The notes under the pieces: model-generated | What the model was told of the DNA's origin: nothing | Seen by the model: the letters and a program-made list of their open reading frames with translations, nothing else | Database searches by the model: none | Shown: piece after piece, positions 6,236 to 12,223 of the stretch | How the letters are laid out: every line of letters begins with the position of its first letter | Numbering within the stretch: the first letter of the stretch is position 1 | From: Dehalococcoidales bacterium | GTDB lineage: Bacteria > Chloroflexota > Dehalococcoidia > E44-bin15 | Direction of reading: 5' to 3' | NCBI GenBank assembly: GCA_012974295.1 | Contig: JAAXQM010000133.1 | Span: 1-12,223 of the forward strand | DNA: 12,223 bases | Translations under genes and position numbers: made by a program

Positions 6236-7186
6236 TTAATTGCGATAATATGGCGATTTACCAAGCATCCACCGGCGTGCCAGGGGACGAAATAGCGGAA
6301 TTATATACCTTTTAAAACCCAGTGACAAGGCTATTTCCTGTACGAACTCATCAAAAGTGTGTTGCTGATAATTGAGTAGCTTCTGACTTTCGCTGGTATC
6401 CAGCCAATCGTTGTAAGCGGCTTTTGAACCGAAAGCTCTGTCGGGAAGCATCCCGATTCCCATAGCTTCCATCATACGCCCGATAAAATCACGATAGTAT
6501 AGCTGACCGCTGGACCCTCCCCCGATAAGTAATAGCTTACCCCATACTTCCTCGGAGCTCACGGCATTGGCCAGGGCAAGCCCTGCATCACTGGGATGGA
6601 GAAATTCAATACGCATCTCCAAAGGGAAATCGAACATCTTTGGAAGCTCCTCAACACCACTTAATTTCATTGGAGGCACAACAGCGAAGCGGAAGACGCA
6701 CCAATCCAAACCGGATTCCTGCAGCAATCCCTCGCACTCCACCTTCTGCTTGGTGTAGTTATCTGCTGGCTGTACTGGATCGGACACGGTGCGCGGTGGT
6801 TGTTGATTTTGAGTATCGCCAAATACACTGAGCGATGAGGAGAAGATAATCTTGGATGATGGGGATATGGTTTTCATCGCACTGAGTATATTCTTTGTTC
6901 CGCCTATATTAATCTCCCGGGACCATTCAGGACGGTCCTCGGTGGCCGGCGGCATGATAAACGCCAGGTGAATAACGACATCCTGGTCTTTCACAGCGAC
7001 AGATACGTCATCGGGGTTACTAACGTTTCCCCATACTACATCTATCTGCTCTTTTAATCTCTGAGCAGTTTTTTCATTCACTCCAGTTTTGAGGTCGAAG
7101 CCCCTTACTTTATGTCCCTGCTTCAACAATTTATCTATAGCGCTGGTTCCGATATTACCAAAAGCTCCTGTAATTAGTACTTTCAT
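6236..7186 (-). CDS. Extended SDR, NAD(P)-dependent epimerase/dehydratase family
   Basis: A 316-aa cytoplasmic oxidoreductase of the extended short-chain dehydrogenase family. The N-terminus MKVLITGAFGNIGTSAIDKL carries the GxxGxxG dinucleotide motif (7-13), with D31 at the end of beta-2 favouring NAD. Further marks are GNVSNPDD (53-60), VVIHLAF (70-76), IIFSSSLSVFG (113-123) and the catalytic YTKQK (Y144, K148) with upstream serines. FLHPSDAGLALANAV (195-209) is typical of epimerase-like members. An upstream in-frame ATG at 7234 would add 16 residues, but AAGGAG sits just ahead of the ATG at 7186 and the family normally begins at this methionine, so 7186 is preferred. It is the last gene of a minus-strand trio, 113 bp after the EthD gene. 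The substrate is unknown; sugar nucleotide, steroid or another hydroxy compound are all possible. Confidence 0.85.
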   Translation of the reverse strand: MKVLITGAFGNIGTSAIDKLLKQGHKVRGFDLKTGVNEKTAQRLKEQIDVVWGNVSNPDDVSVAVKDQDVVIHLAFIMPPATEDRPEWSREINIGGTKNILSAMKTISPSSKIIFSSSLSVFGDTQNQQPPRTVSDPVQPADNYTKQKVECEGLLQESGLDWCVFRFAVVPPMKLSGVEELPKMFDFPLEMRIEFLHPSDAGLALANAVSSEEVWGKLLLIGGGSSGQLYYRDFIGRMMEAMGIGMLPDRAFGSKAAYNDWLDTSESQKLLNYQQHTFDEFVQEIALSLGFKRYIIPLFRPLARRWMLGKSPYYRN

Positions 7187-7299
7187 TGGTGTTCTCCTTT
7201 CAAAGGACAGCTGGATTTTATTGCAAGATGCCAACCAAAGTAATAGTGCTTATTAGCCAGAAGGTGGTAGTTATGTGTGTCCTGTAATATATAAATGGT

Positions 7300-7632
7300 T
7301 TACTTGAATTCCCTCTCATCAACGAGAAGCGCAACCATTTTGTCTCTGTCCATAAAGGTGTCTTCGTCATCGTGTATAACCTGCCCAGCCTCAGAATTGA
7401 CGAAATCCTGGGATGCCTGCGCTGCCTCTATATCCTCGTACCAAAACTCGGTTATACAATCATAATCGATCTCATCCGTACCGGGCATAGCAACGATATA
7501 GTTCCGCACGTACCTACTGATAGTCGTCAGGTGCTTCACCGCCAGCGGCGCATGAACCTCCTCATAGTGCTGCACAAACTCCTCGTGTGAAATTCCGGGC
7601 TTCCTCTTTATAAAAGCCATCACTTTAATCAT
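7300..7632 (-). CDS. EthD-family small protein
   Basis: A 110-aa single-domain protein of the dimeric alpha/beta-barrel (ferredoxin-like) EthD family. Visible marks are MIKVMAFIKRKPGISHEEF at the start, the characteristic HYEEVHAPLAVKH (22-34), a central YVRNYIVA, and ITEFWYEDIEAAQAS (61-75). EthD was named from an ethyl tert-butyl ether degradation cluster; relatives accompany many oxidative or ring-modifying pathways, and for most the precise reaction is not established. A strong ribosome site AGGAGG lies about 9 bp before the ATG. It is flanked by an SDR and a DUF1295 protein on the same strand, which suggests a small catabolic or lipid-modifying cassette (inference). Confidence 0.8.
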   Translation of the reverse strand: MIKVMAFIKRKPGISHEEFVQHYEEVHAPLAVKHLTTISRYVRNYIVAMPGTDEIDYDCITEFWYEDIEAAQASQDFVNSEAGQVIHDDEDTFMDRDKMVALLVDEREFK

Positions 7633-7693
7633 TATTACTTCCTCCTATCTATAATATGATATGTTATGCCCCTACTCGGTATCCAGTAGCCGA

Positions 7694-8590
7694 TTACTTT
7701 TTCGAAAACCACGGCACCAGTGCAGGAACCTTTTTCATATGCTCCCTATATCCCGGCTTTCTTTCCAAATTCCTTTTATCCATCATGGGAATACTGATAA
7801 ATATGAAGAGTAAGGTCATAGCTACCGGACCAACGACGACCCACCAATAAGAAATATCAGCGGATATAGCGAATAGGAAGAGTCCCCACCAGAACATTAT
7901 CTCTCCAAGGTAATTTGGATGCCTCGAGTAGGCCCATAGACCTGTTGACATAATCTTGCCGGGCTTCGGGTTTGCTCCAACAAATTTTCTTAGCTGCTCG
8001 TCAGCCGTTGTTTCGAGGATAATTGCACCGGCAGTAACCACAATCGCAAACCAGTCGAGCACGCCAAATGGGCTGGTCCCGATAGCCAGGGCGGGGTAGA
8101 GCGAAAGGCAACCGAGAAAAACAATTGTCGTTGGCATCATTTCTATCCCCATTAATTCAACAATCCAGAACCAACCCTTAGATTTGCTTCTGAAATTCGC
8201 ATATCGCCAGTCTTCATGGCCCAATCCCCTCCATTGTCTGGCCCAGTTAAGAGTCAATCGAATACCCCAAATAAATACGAGGGTGACAACCACCACCTGA
8301 CGTATGTAAACTACGTCTCCCGATGCTGCTACTAATATATAATAGAGCGCAATAACAAGTGGGGCGACGCTCCAGTACGCATCATAGAAGCTTGCATTTC
8401 GGAACATGCGAGCAAAAACATAAATTGCTAGTGTAGCTGCGATATCTGCGGTGAAAACAATCAAGATCGGATGCCGGTCACCCAGCGCATATACGACAAT
8501 AACCGCAACACATAAGGCAATTACATATGCCAACGCGCAGAGGGAAAAGGCCCTGGTCATACTTTTTGGCTTTGCTTTCGAATCCGCCAT
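7694..8590 (-). CDS. DUF1295 integral membrane protein (steroid 5-alpha-reductase C-terminal-like)
   Basis: A 298-aa polytopic membrane protein of the DUF1295 group, which shares its C-terminal fold with steroid 5-alpha-reductases and isoprenylcysteine methyltransferases. Hydrophobic segments lie at about 18-36, 42-60, 74-90, 97-113, 145-168, 178-193, 230-245 and 248-268. The signature is in the C-terminal third: GLWAYSRHPNYLGEIMFWWG (217-236), with the nucleotide-binding SRHPNYLGE, and a terminal PGYREHMKKVPALVPWF. Members are presumed to reduce double bonds with NADPH or to modify lipids, but most are uncharacterised. ATG at 8590 gives a positively charged cytoplasmic N-terminus; the ribosome site is weak (GGTGAT). 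It is first in the minus-strand trio, 61 bp from the EthD gene, with a good promoter about 90 bp upstream. Confidence 0.82.
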   Translation of the reverse strand: MADSKAKPKSMTRAFSLCALAYVIALCVAVIVVYALGDRHPILIVFTADIAATLAIYVFARMFRNASFYDAYWSVAPLVIALYYILVAASGDVVYIRQVVVVTLVFIWGIRLTLNWARQWRGLGHEDWRYANFRSKSKGWFWIVELMGIEMMPTTIVFLGCLSLYPALAIGTSPFGVLDWFAIVVTAGAIILETTADEQLRKFVGANPKPGKIMSTGLWAYSRHPNYLGEIMFWWGLFLFAISADISYWWVVVGPVAMTLLFIFISIPMMDKRNLERKPGYREHMKKVPALVPWFSKK

Positions 8591-8681
8591 AGTACTATCA
8601 CCATAATACGATTATAAATATATCGTACCTTTCTTCACAGGATCAGCAGCAGGTGTATTAATAATCGTCCCGTGTGCGAAT

Positions 8682-8710
8682 ATAGTAACCCCACACCCTC
8701 CCTTTGTCAA
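8682..8710 (-). promoter_or_regulatory. Sigma70-like promoter for the DUF1295-EthD-SDR genes
   Basis: Read on the minus strand, a perfect -35 TTGACA (8710-8705) is followed after 17 bp by TACTAT (8687-8682, 4 of 6 matches to the -10). Transcription would begin near 8675, about 85 nt before the DUF1295 start codon. Confidence 0.55.
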
Positions 8711-8825
8711 TTTGCCATAATCATCCGGCACTCTTAATCCGTGCGATAAGATTCAAAGGAGAGCCCGATATGTGATAATCCGAGCGGATCAGCTCAGCTT
8801 TGCGTTTAACTCTCTTTAGGTTCGT

Positions 8826-8844
8826 CATCCGGCTCTACCGGATG
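8826..8844. repeat. CATCCGG hairpin, second copy
   Basis: CATCCGG (8826-8832) and CCGGATG (8838-8844) flank the loop CTCTA. This shares its 7-bp core and 5-nt loop length with the hairpin at 6139-6161. A lone TCATCCGG also occurs at 8721-8728. Confidence 0.55.
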
Positions 8845-8936
8845 TCCCAGGAAATTGGAGGCCGGGCGATGACGGTTGCGGAAGATGTCGGGTAATATTC
8901 TCTTTAGATACATTGATTGAGGAGAATACTCCAAAT

Positions 8937-8966
8937 TTGACATATCCAAGTAAAGAGCGTTACCAT
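8937..8966 (+). promoter_or_regulatory. Candidate promoter of the 2-oxoacid oxidoreductase operon
   Basis: A perfect -35 TTGACA (8937-8942) and a TACCAT -10 (8961-8966, 4 of 6 matches) are separated by 18 bp. A start site near 8973 leaves about 40 nt before the ATG at 9015. This supports 9015 rather than any upstream TTG as the gamma-subunit start. Confidence 0.45.
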
Positions 8967-9014
8967 GAATTCACACCCTATGTAAAAATATATTTAACCA
9001 TTGGAATTGTTGGC

Positions 9015-9611
9015 ATGGTGCAGAAATCCTTTATTGACACAAAGTTGTACGAGATTAGATGGCATGGCCGGGGCGGTCAGGGAGCCATAACGGCTGCTAA
9101 GATAATTGCACAGGCCGCTTATCTCAATGGCTATAACGGAGTAACAGCTGCGCCGTCGTTCGGTGCTGAGAGGAGGGGGGCACCGGTAAGCGCATCGACC
9201 CGTATTTCCCCGCAAACAGTGATGGTCATGTCGCAGGTGGAAAAACCAAACGTAGTGGTAGTACTGGACGATACCTTACTCAAGGATCCAGATACAACCA
9301 GTGGTCTAAATTCAGAAGGATGGCTGGTGGTGAATTCCCAACATCACCCTGAAGAGCTTAAGTGTTATGGTGATTTCAATATCGCTTCCGCTGATGCAAC
9401 CAGTGTATGCCAGGAACTGGGTTTGATAGTCTCTGGACTTACAGTAGTAAATACAGCGATATTGGGCGCATTGATCCGCGCCACTGAAATAGTAGATATG
9501 GCAAGTTTGGAGAAAGTAATAAGAGAAAGGTTCTCTAACAAGACTATAGATATAAACCTCGCCGCAATTACCAAGACCTACGAAATAACCAAGCTGCATA
9601 AAATGAGGTAA
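9015..9611 (+). CDS. 2-oxoacid:ferredoxin oxidoreductase, gamma subunit (PorG-like)
   Basis: This 198-aa subunit is the gamma component of a cytoplasmic four-subunit oxidoreductase that converts a 2-oxoacid and CoA to acyl-CoA and CO2 while reducing ferredoxin. The family signature YEIRWHGRGGQGAITAAKI (12-30) is intact, as is APSFGAERRGAPVSASTRIS (46-65). The C-terminal ATEIVDMASLEKVIRERFSNK is also typical of gamma subunits. The ATG at 9015 gives a normal N-terminus; a TTG at 8913 would add 34 residues with no family resemblance and would read through the candidate promoter. The ribosome site is weak (TTGGAA). It is the first gene of the order gamma-delta-alpha-beta, 9 bp before delta. Pyruvate is the commonest substrate, but 2-oxoisovalerate-type or other 2-oxoacids are equally allowed. 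Confidence 0.88.
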   Translation: MVQKSFIDTKLYEIRWHGRGGQGAITAAKIIAQAAYLNGYNGVTAAPSFGAERRGAPVSASTRISPQTVMVMSQVEKPNVVVVLDDTLLKDPDTTSGLNSEGWLVVNSQHHPEELKCYGDFNIASADATSVCQELGLIVSGLTVVNTAILGALIRATEIVDMASLEKVIRERFSNKTIDINLAAITKTYEITKLHKMR

Positions 9612-9620
9612 TATGAAGTC

Positions 9621-9941
9621 ATGGTAGCTAAAAGTTGCACGCATATATGCGGCGAATCGTCGCCGGGCATAGGCGAAGCAGGTAAAACAGGTGAATGGCG
9701 CACCTCACGTCCAGTAATTGACCCGGGCAAATGCATTCCGGCCAAGCGCGGTAAGCCATCCTGTTTCATATGTTGGCTTTATTGCCCGGAGGCTCTTATC
9801 AGTAAAACCATACCTGTTCAGATAGACCTGGAGTACTGCAAAGGGTGCGGAATATGCATGTATGTATGCCCGGCACAGGCGATATCCATGGTAAATGAAG
9901 GGGAGTTCTGTTCCGAACAGGACGGATTGAACCGATCTTGA
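9621..9941 (+). CDS. 2-oxoacid:ferredoxin oxidoreductase, delta subunit (2[4Fe-4S] ferredoxin, PorD-like)
   Basis: A 106-aa ferredoxin-type subunit that carries electrons from the catalytic beta subunit to external ferredoxin. TGEWRTSRPVIDPGKC (23-38) is the hallmark preceding the first cluster in PorD. The second cluster motif is canonical: C73-x2-C76-x2-C79-x3-C83-P. The first is unusual: C38-x9-C48-x2-C51-x3-C55-P, with IPAKRGKPS inserted where two residues are normal. Two further cysteines, C6 and C10, lie near the N-terminus. ATG 9621 is the only reasonable start, and GAGG near 9605 may serve it. The stop codon overlaps the TTG start of the alpha subunit, implying translational coupling. 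Confidence 0.87.
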   Translation: MVAKSCTHICGESSPGIGEAGKTGEWRTSRPVIDPGKCIPAKRGKPSCFICWLYCPEALISKTIPVQIDLEYCKGCGICMYVCPAQAISMVNEGEFCSEQDGLNRS

Positions 9942-11167
9942 TAAATAAGAAGCTAGATAGAAAAGCTGATATACAGATACTTGATGGCAATCACGCTGCA
10001 GCTCTGGGAGCGAAGCTCAGCCGCGTCCAGGTTATAGCTGCCTACCCAATCACTCCCCAATCACCGGTCACCGAAAGCCTCTCCGAATTTGTGGAAGGGG
10101 GAGACCTTCATGCCGAGTACATTGCTGTTGAGAGCGAGCATAGTGCTATGGCTGTATGCACTTCAGCTTCCCTTGTGGGAGCAAGGACCTTCACCGCTAC
10201 CAGTTCACACGGTCTTGCTTATATGCATGAGATGCTGCACTGGGTTGCAGGGACACGCCTTCCCGTTGTACTTGCCTGTGTTAACCGTGCCATTGGAGCT
10301 CCGTGGAATGTGCAAAATGACCAACAGGACTCTATATCCCAACGGGATACAGGCTGGATACAAATATATGCCCGAAACAACCAGGAAATATTGGATTCGG
10401 TGATCCAGGCTTATAAGATCGCCGAGTCTGTCTATGTACCGGTTATGGTGTGCTACGACGGATATATCCTATCCCATACCGAAATGCCGGTGGATGTCCC
10501 ATCGCAAGGGGATGTCGATAGATTTCTTCCCCCGTACAAGCCGCACGCGATACTGGATCCGGCCAATCCCCGGAACTACAATCTTGTCACCCTGGCAAAT
10601 CCCAGGGTGAATGCTGATGGTATACTCTGCCACGGATATATGGAGATCAGGTATCTCCTACAGGAAGCTTTGCAGAAGTCAAGGGAAACCATAATCAATG
10701 TGGGCCAGGAGTTCGGTAAATTATTTGCAAGAAGCTATGCCAATATGTTCTGGGAAGACAGGCTGGATGACGCTGAAATAGTGATTGTGGCCATGGGAAG
10801 CCTGGCGATGGAGGCAACGGTAGCTGTCGATATGCTTAGGGAAGAAGGCCACAGGGTTGGTGTCCTGAGCCTGAGGGTATTTAGACCTTTCCCTAAAGAC
10901 TATTTAATTGAAGCACTAAGTAAAGCCCGTCTTATCGTGGTTTTCGACAAAAATATCAGCTATGGGTCGGAAGGAGCTACCTGCTCTGAAATTAAGTCAG
11001 CACTTTATGGAAATCGTATAAACGCAGTAATCCGCAACTTTATTGTCGGACTGGGTGGACGTGACGTTAAAGCCAGAGAGATAGCGGACGCGGTTCGCAA
11101 ATCGCTGCCATCCCTTGAAGAAGGCGGTCCAAATATCGAATATCCCGAATGGATATGTCACATGTGA
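9938..11167 (+). CDS. 2-oxoacid:ferredoxin oxidoreductase, alpha subunit (PorA/VorB-like)
   Basis: The 409-aa alpha subunit supplies the pyrimidine-side TPP-binding and transketolase C-terminal domains. Signatures: ILDGNHAAALGAKLSRVQVIAAYPITPQSP (14-43); EYIAVESEHSAMAVCTSASLVGARTFTATSSHGLAYM (60-96), with the glutamate-rich region that contacts TPP; an RAIGAPWNVQNDQQDSISQRD stretch (117-137); and near the C-terminus RVFRPFPKDYLIEALSKA followed by IVVFDKNISYGSEGA. Length is typical. The start is a TTG whose last two bases are the first two of the delta stop codon (TTGA, 9938-9941). No later start would preserve the N-terminal ILDGNHA strand. A reaction with pyruvate or a branched-chain 2-oxoacid cannot be distinguished by eye. 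Confidence 0.9.
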   Translation: MINKKLDRKADIQILDGNHAAALGAKLSRVQVIAAYPITPQSPVTESLSEFVEGGDLHAEYIAVESEHSAMAVCTSASLVGARTFTATSSHGLAYMHEMLHWVAGTRLPVVLACVNRAIGAPWNVQNDQQDSISQRDTGWIQIYARNNQEILDSVIQAYKIAESVYVPVMVCYDGYILSHTEMPVDVPSQGDVDRFLPPYKPHAILDPANPRNYNLVTLANPRVNADGILCHGYMEIRYLLQEALQKSRETIINVGQEFGKLFARSYANMFWEDRLDDAEIVIVAMGSLAMEATVAVDMLREEGHRVGVLSLRVFRPFPKDYLIEALSKARLIVVFDKNISYGSEGATCSEIKSALYGNRINAVIRNFIVGLGGRDVKAREIADAVRKSLPSLEEGGPNIEYPEWICHM

Positions 11168-11180
11168 AAGGGTATTCCCA

Positions 11181-12083
11181 TTGAAAACCAATGCTGTCAA
11201 CCTGACCGAAAAAGAATATCTCCTGCCGGGTAACAGGACATGCCCCGGGTGTTCCTTATCTCTGGCCTATCGTCATATACTCAAAGCGCTGGAAGGTCAG
11301 GTTATAGTAACGGTGCCAGCCAGCTGCCTTACAGTACTGCATGGCATGTATCCGGTAACATCGGTTGATGTCCCCTGTGTAAACACCCCATTCGCCTCCA
11401 CCGGGGCATCGGCTACCGGTCTGGTTGCCGGACTGAAAGCCCTGGGCAGAAAAGATGTAACCGTACTAGCTATCGCAGGCGATGGAGGCACGTACGATAT
11501 AGGAATCCAAGCACTGAGCGGCGCTGCTGAAAGGCAGGAGGATTTCATCTTTGTCTGCTACGATAACGAAGGCTATATGAACACCGGAAATCAGCGCTCA
11601 GGTTCCACACCCCTTGGTGCTATTTCAGGCACCACTCCTATGCTGGGTAAGCAGCAAAACCAGAAAGATATGCTGGCGATAATGGAAGCGCATGGCATCC
11701 CCTACGTGGCCGCCGCCAGTGCTACCCACCCCCTGGACCTTTACGAAAAAGTCAGAAAAGCAAAGACAATAAAGGGAACCAGATTTATACACGTATTTAC
11801 ACCATGCCCTCCAGGGTGGCGCTTTTCCTTCGGTGATACCATAAGAATGGGCGAACTCGCCGTACAAACCGGTTGGATTGTGCTTTATGAGGTCGAAGAC
11901 GGTGCTTTTCGCCTCACTTCCGCCAGCGAATCCATTGCGCGGAAAGGGAGTCTGCGGCCAGTACGAGAATACCTTATGGAACAGGGAAGGTTCAACAACA
12001 TTACCGAAGAACAGATTAGTGAACTTCAGGAGCGGGTAAATGCCCGGTGGAAACGCTGTCTAGACCGGGTTACCAATCTATAG
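11181..12083 (+). CDS. 2-oxoacid:ferredoxin oxidoreductase, beta subunit (PorB-like)
   Basis: The 300-aa catalytic beta subunit binds TPP diphosphate with Mg and the proximal [4Fe-4S] cluster. The TPP motif is GDGGTYDIGIQALSGAAER (100-118), followed by FVCYDNEGYMNTG (124-136). The proximal-cluster ligands are CPGC (C21, C24), C49 in TVPASC and C209 in FTPCPPGW, so all four are kept. The open frame extends upstream to 11115 inside the alpha gene, but that stretch does not resemble the family. TTG at 11181 is preceded at 8 bp by AAAGGG (11167-11172) and places LPGNRTCPGC at the usual distance from the N-terminus. It begins 13 bp after the alpha stop, completing the operon. The C-terminal 60 residues (RPVREYLMEQGRFNNITEEQI) are also family-like. 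Confidence 0.9.
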   Translation: MKTNAVNLTEKEYLLPGNRTCPGCSLSLAYRHILKALEGQVIVTVPASCLTVLHGMYPVTSVDVPCVNTPFASTGASATGLVAGLKALGRKDVTVLAIAGDGGTYDIGIQALSGAAERQEDFIFVCYDNEGYMNTGNQRSGSTPLGAISGTTPMLGKQQNQKDMLAIMEAHGIPYVAAASATHPLDLYEKVRKAKTIKGTRFIHVFTPCPPGWRFSFGDTIRMGELAVQTGWIVLYEVEDGAFRLTSASESIARKGSLRPVREYLMEQGRFNNITEEQISELQERVNARWKRCLDRVTNL

Positions 12084-12139
12084 AAGATATTACTAGGAAC
12101 AGCATCTATTACGTTAATAGTCTCAATCAACCCCCTATA

Positions 12140-12164
12140 TCCCCCAATCTTGGGGGACTTTTTT
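12140..12164 (+). terminator. Strong intrinsic terminator of the oxidoreductase operon
   Basis: TCCCCCAA (12140-12147) pairs with TTGGGGGA (12150-12157), then one C and TTTTTT (12159-12164). It lies 57 bp after the beta-subunit stop codon. Pairing only the outer six bases leaves a stable 4-nt loop (ATCT). Confidence 0.85.
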
Positions 12165-12167
12165 AAG

Positions 12168-12184
12168 CTGGGGGACACCCCCAG
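12168..12184. repeat. GC-rich hairpin following the terminator
   Basis: CTGGGGG (12168-12174) and CCCCCAG (12178-12184) form a 7-bp stem with loop ACA. There is no T-run. It sits 4 bp after the T-run of the preceding terminator, as the second of three tandem hairpins. Confidence 0.65.
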
Positions 12185-12190
12185 ACCCCC

Positions 12191-12217
12191 TGCAGGAAGT
12201 ATCCTGCACCTCTTTTT
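12191..12217 (+). terminator. Second, weaker intrinsic terminator
   Basis: TGCAGGA (12191-12197) and TCCTGCA (12202-12208) flank AGTA and are followed by a TTTTT run at 12213-12217. It may be a back-up terminator or part of the same repeat cluster. Confidence 0.5.
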
Positions 12218-12223
12218 CACCGG

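Larger units (their letters stand above)
8591..9014. other. Divergent intergenic region (424 bp) with two promoters and a hairpin
   Basis: No convincing gene is seen here. The region separates the minus-strand trio from the plus-strand oxidoreductase operon. It holds a minus-strand promoter (8682-8710), three partial CATCCGG-type motifs including a hairpin (8826-8844), and a plus-strand promoter (8937-8966). An open frame runs back from the gamma-subunit gene to a TTG at 8913, but it crosses the plus-strand promoter and lacks family similarity, so I read it as non-coding. Confidence 0.6.

Noticed and set aside
6121..6315. Plus-strand 64-aa open frame after the CooC-like gene
   Set aside because: It runs through the hairpin, direct repeats and probable terminator and into the end of the SDR gene on the other strand; composition and context are non-coding.
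8913..9014. N-terminal extension of the gamma subunit from a TTG codon
   Set aside because: The added 34 residues do not resemble the family, and the segment contains a perfect -35 box with a fitting -10, which implies that transcription begins inside it.
11115..11180. N-terminal extension of the beta subunit from a TTG inside the alpha gene
   Set aside because: It overlaps the alpha coding region by more than 50 bp and lacks family similarity; TTG 11181 has a suitably spaced ribosome site.
1..12223. CRISPR arrays, tRNA or rRNA genes, insertion sequences and integrases
   Set aside because: Both strands were scanned by eye. No regularly spaced repeats, cloverleaf-like tRNA, conserved rRNA segments or transposase/integrase motifs were found.

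Overview
The window is bacterial accessory-metabolism DNA from a strict anaerobe. It carries a 2-hydroxyacyl-CoA dehydratase/benzoyl-CoA reductase-type module and a four-subunit ferredoxin-dependent 2-oxoacid oxidoreductase. Gene types, frequent TTG starts and GC-rich multi-hairpin intergenic repeats are compatible with an uncultured sediment or groundwater anaerobe, perhaps Chloroflexota (Dehalococcoidia-like) or a sulfate-reducer-like lineage. No taxonomic marker gene is present, so this placement is only an inference. No rRNA, tRNA, CRISPR array, transposase or integrase was seen.

Layout. (1) Positions 1-890 (+) hold the 3' part of a regulator that is cut by the window edge: the end of an XRE-type HTH, a PAS domain and a C-terminal LuxR-type HTH. 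(2) Positions 1077-6051 (+) hold a compact five-gene operon: two 2-hydroxyacyl-CoA dehydratase-family core subunits (381 and 436 aa), one ASKHA-type activase (267 aa), a 265-aa protein resembling only the middle part of acetyl-CoA synthase (AcsB/CdhC), and a CooC-type MinD-like ATPase with a CxC metal motif (264 aa). (3) Positions 6052-6235 hold a hairpin repeat and a probable terminator. (4) Positions 6236-8590 (-) hold three oppositely oriented genes: an extended SDR, a small EthD-family protein and a DUF1295 (steroid 5-alpha-reductase-like) membrane protein. A good sigma70-like promoter lies upstream on the minus strand. (5) Positions 9015-12083 (+) hold a complete gamma-delta-alpha-beta 2-oxoacid:ferredoxin oxidoreductase operon, followed by a strong terminator within a run of three hairpins.

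How the parts may work together. Known members of the dehydratase family need an ATP-driven activase that passes one low-potential electron from reduced ferredoxin or flavodoxin to the core enzyme, and the oxidoreductase makes reduced ferredoxin. The two operons could therefore be electron supplier and electron user; this is inference from family knowledge and proximity. The most unusual point is the ACS-like protein plus CooC-like ATPase in the dehydratase operon, with no CO dehydrogenase or full-length ACS in view. The ACS-like protein ends just after a modified cysteine cluster at the place where the ACS A-cluster motif would begin. I regard this five-gene unit as the best candidate for an undescribed redox or metallocluster system. 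Its substrate cannot be read from the sequence.
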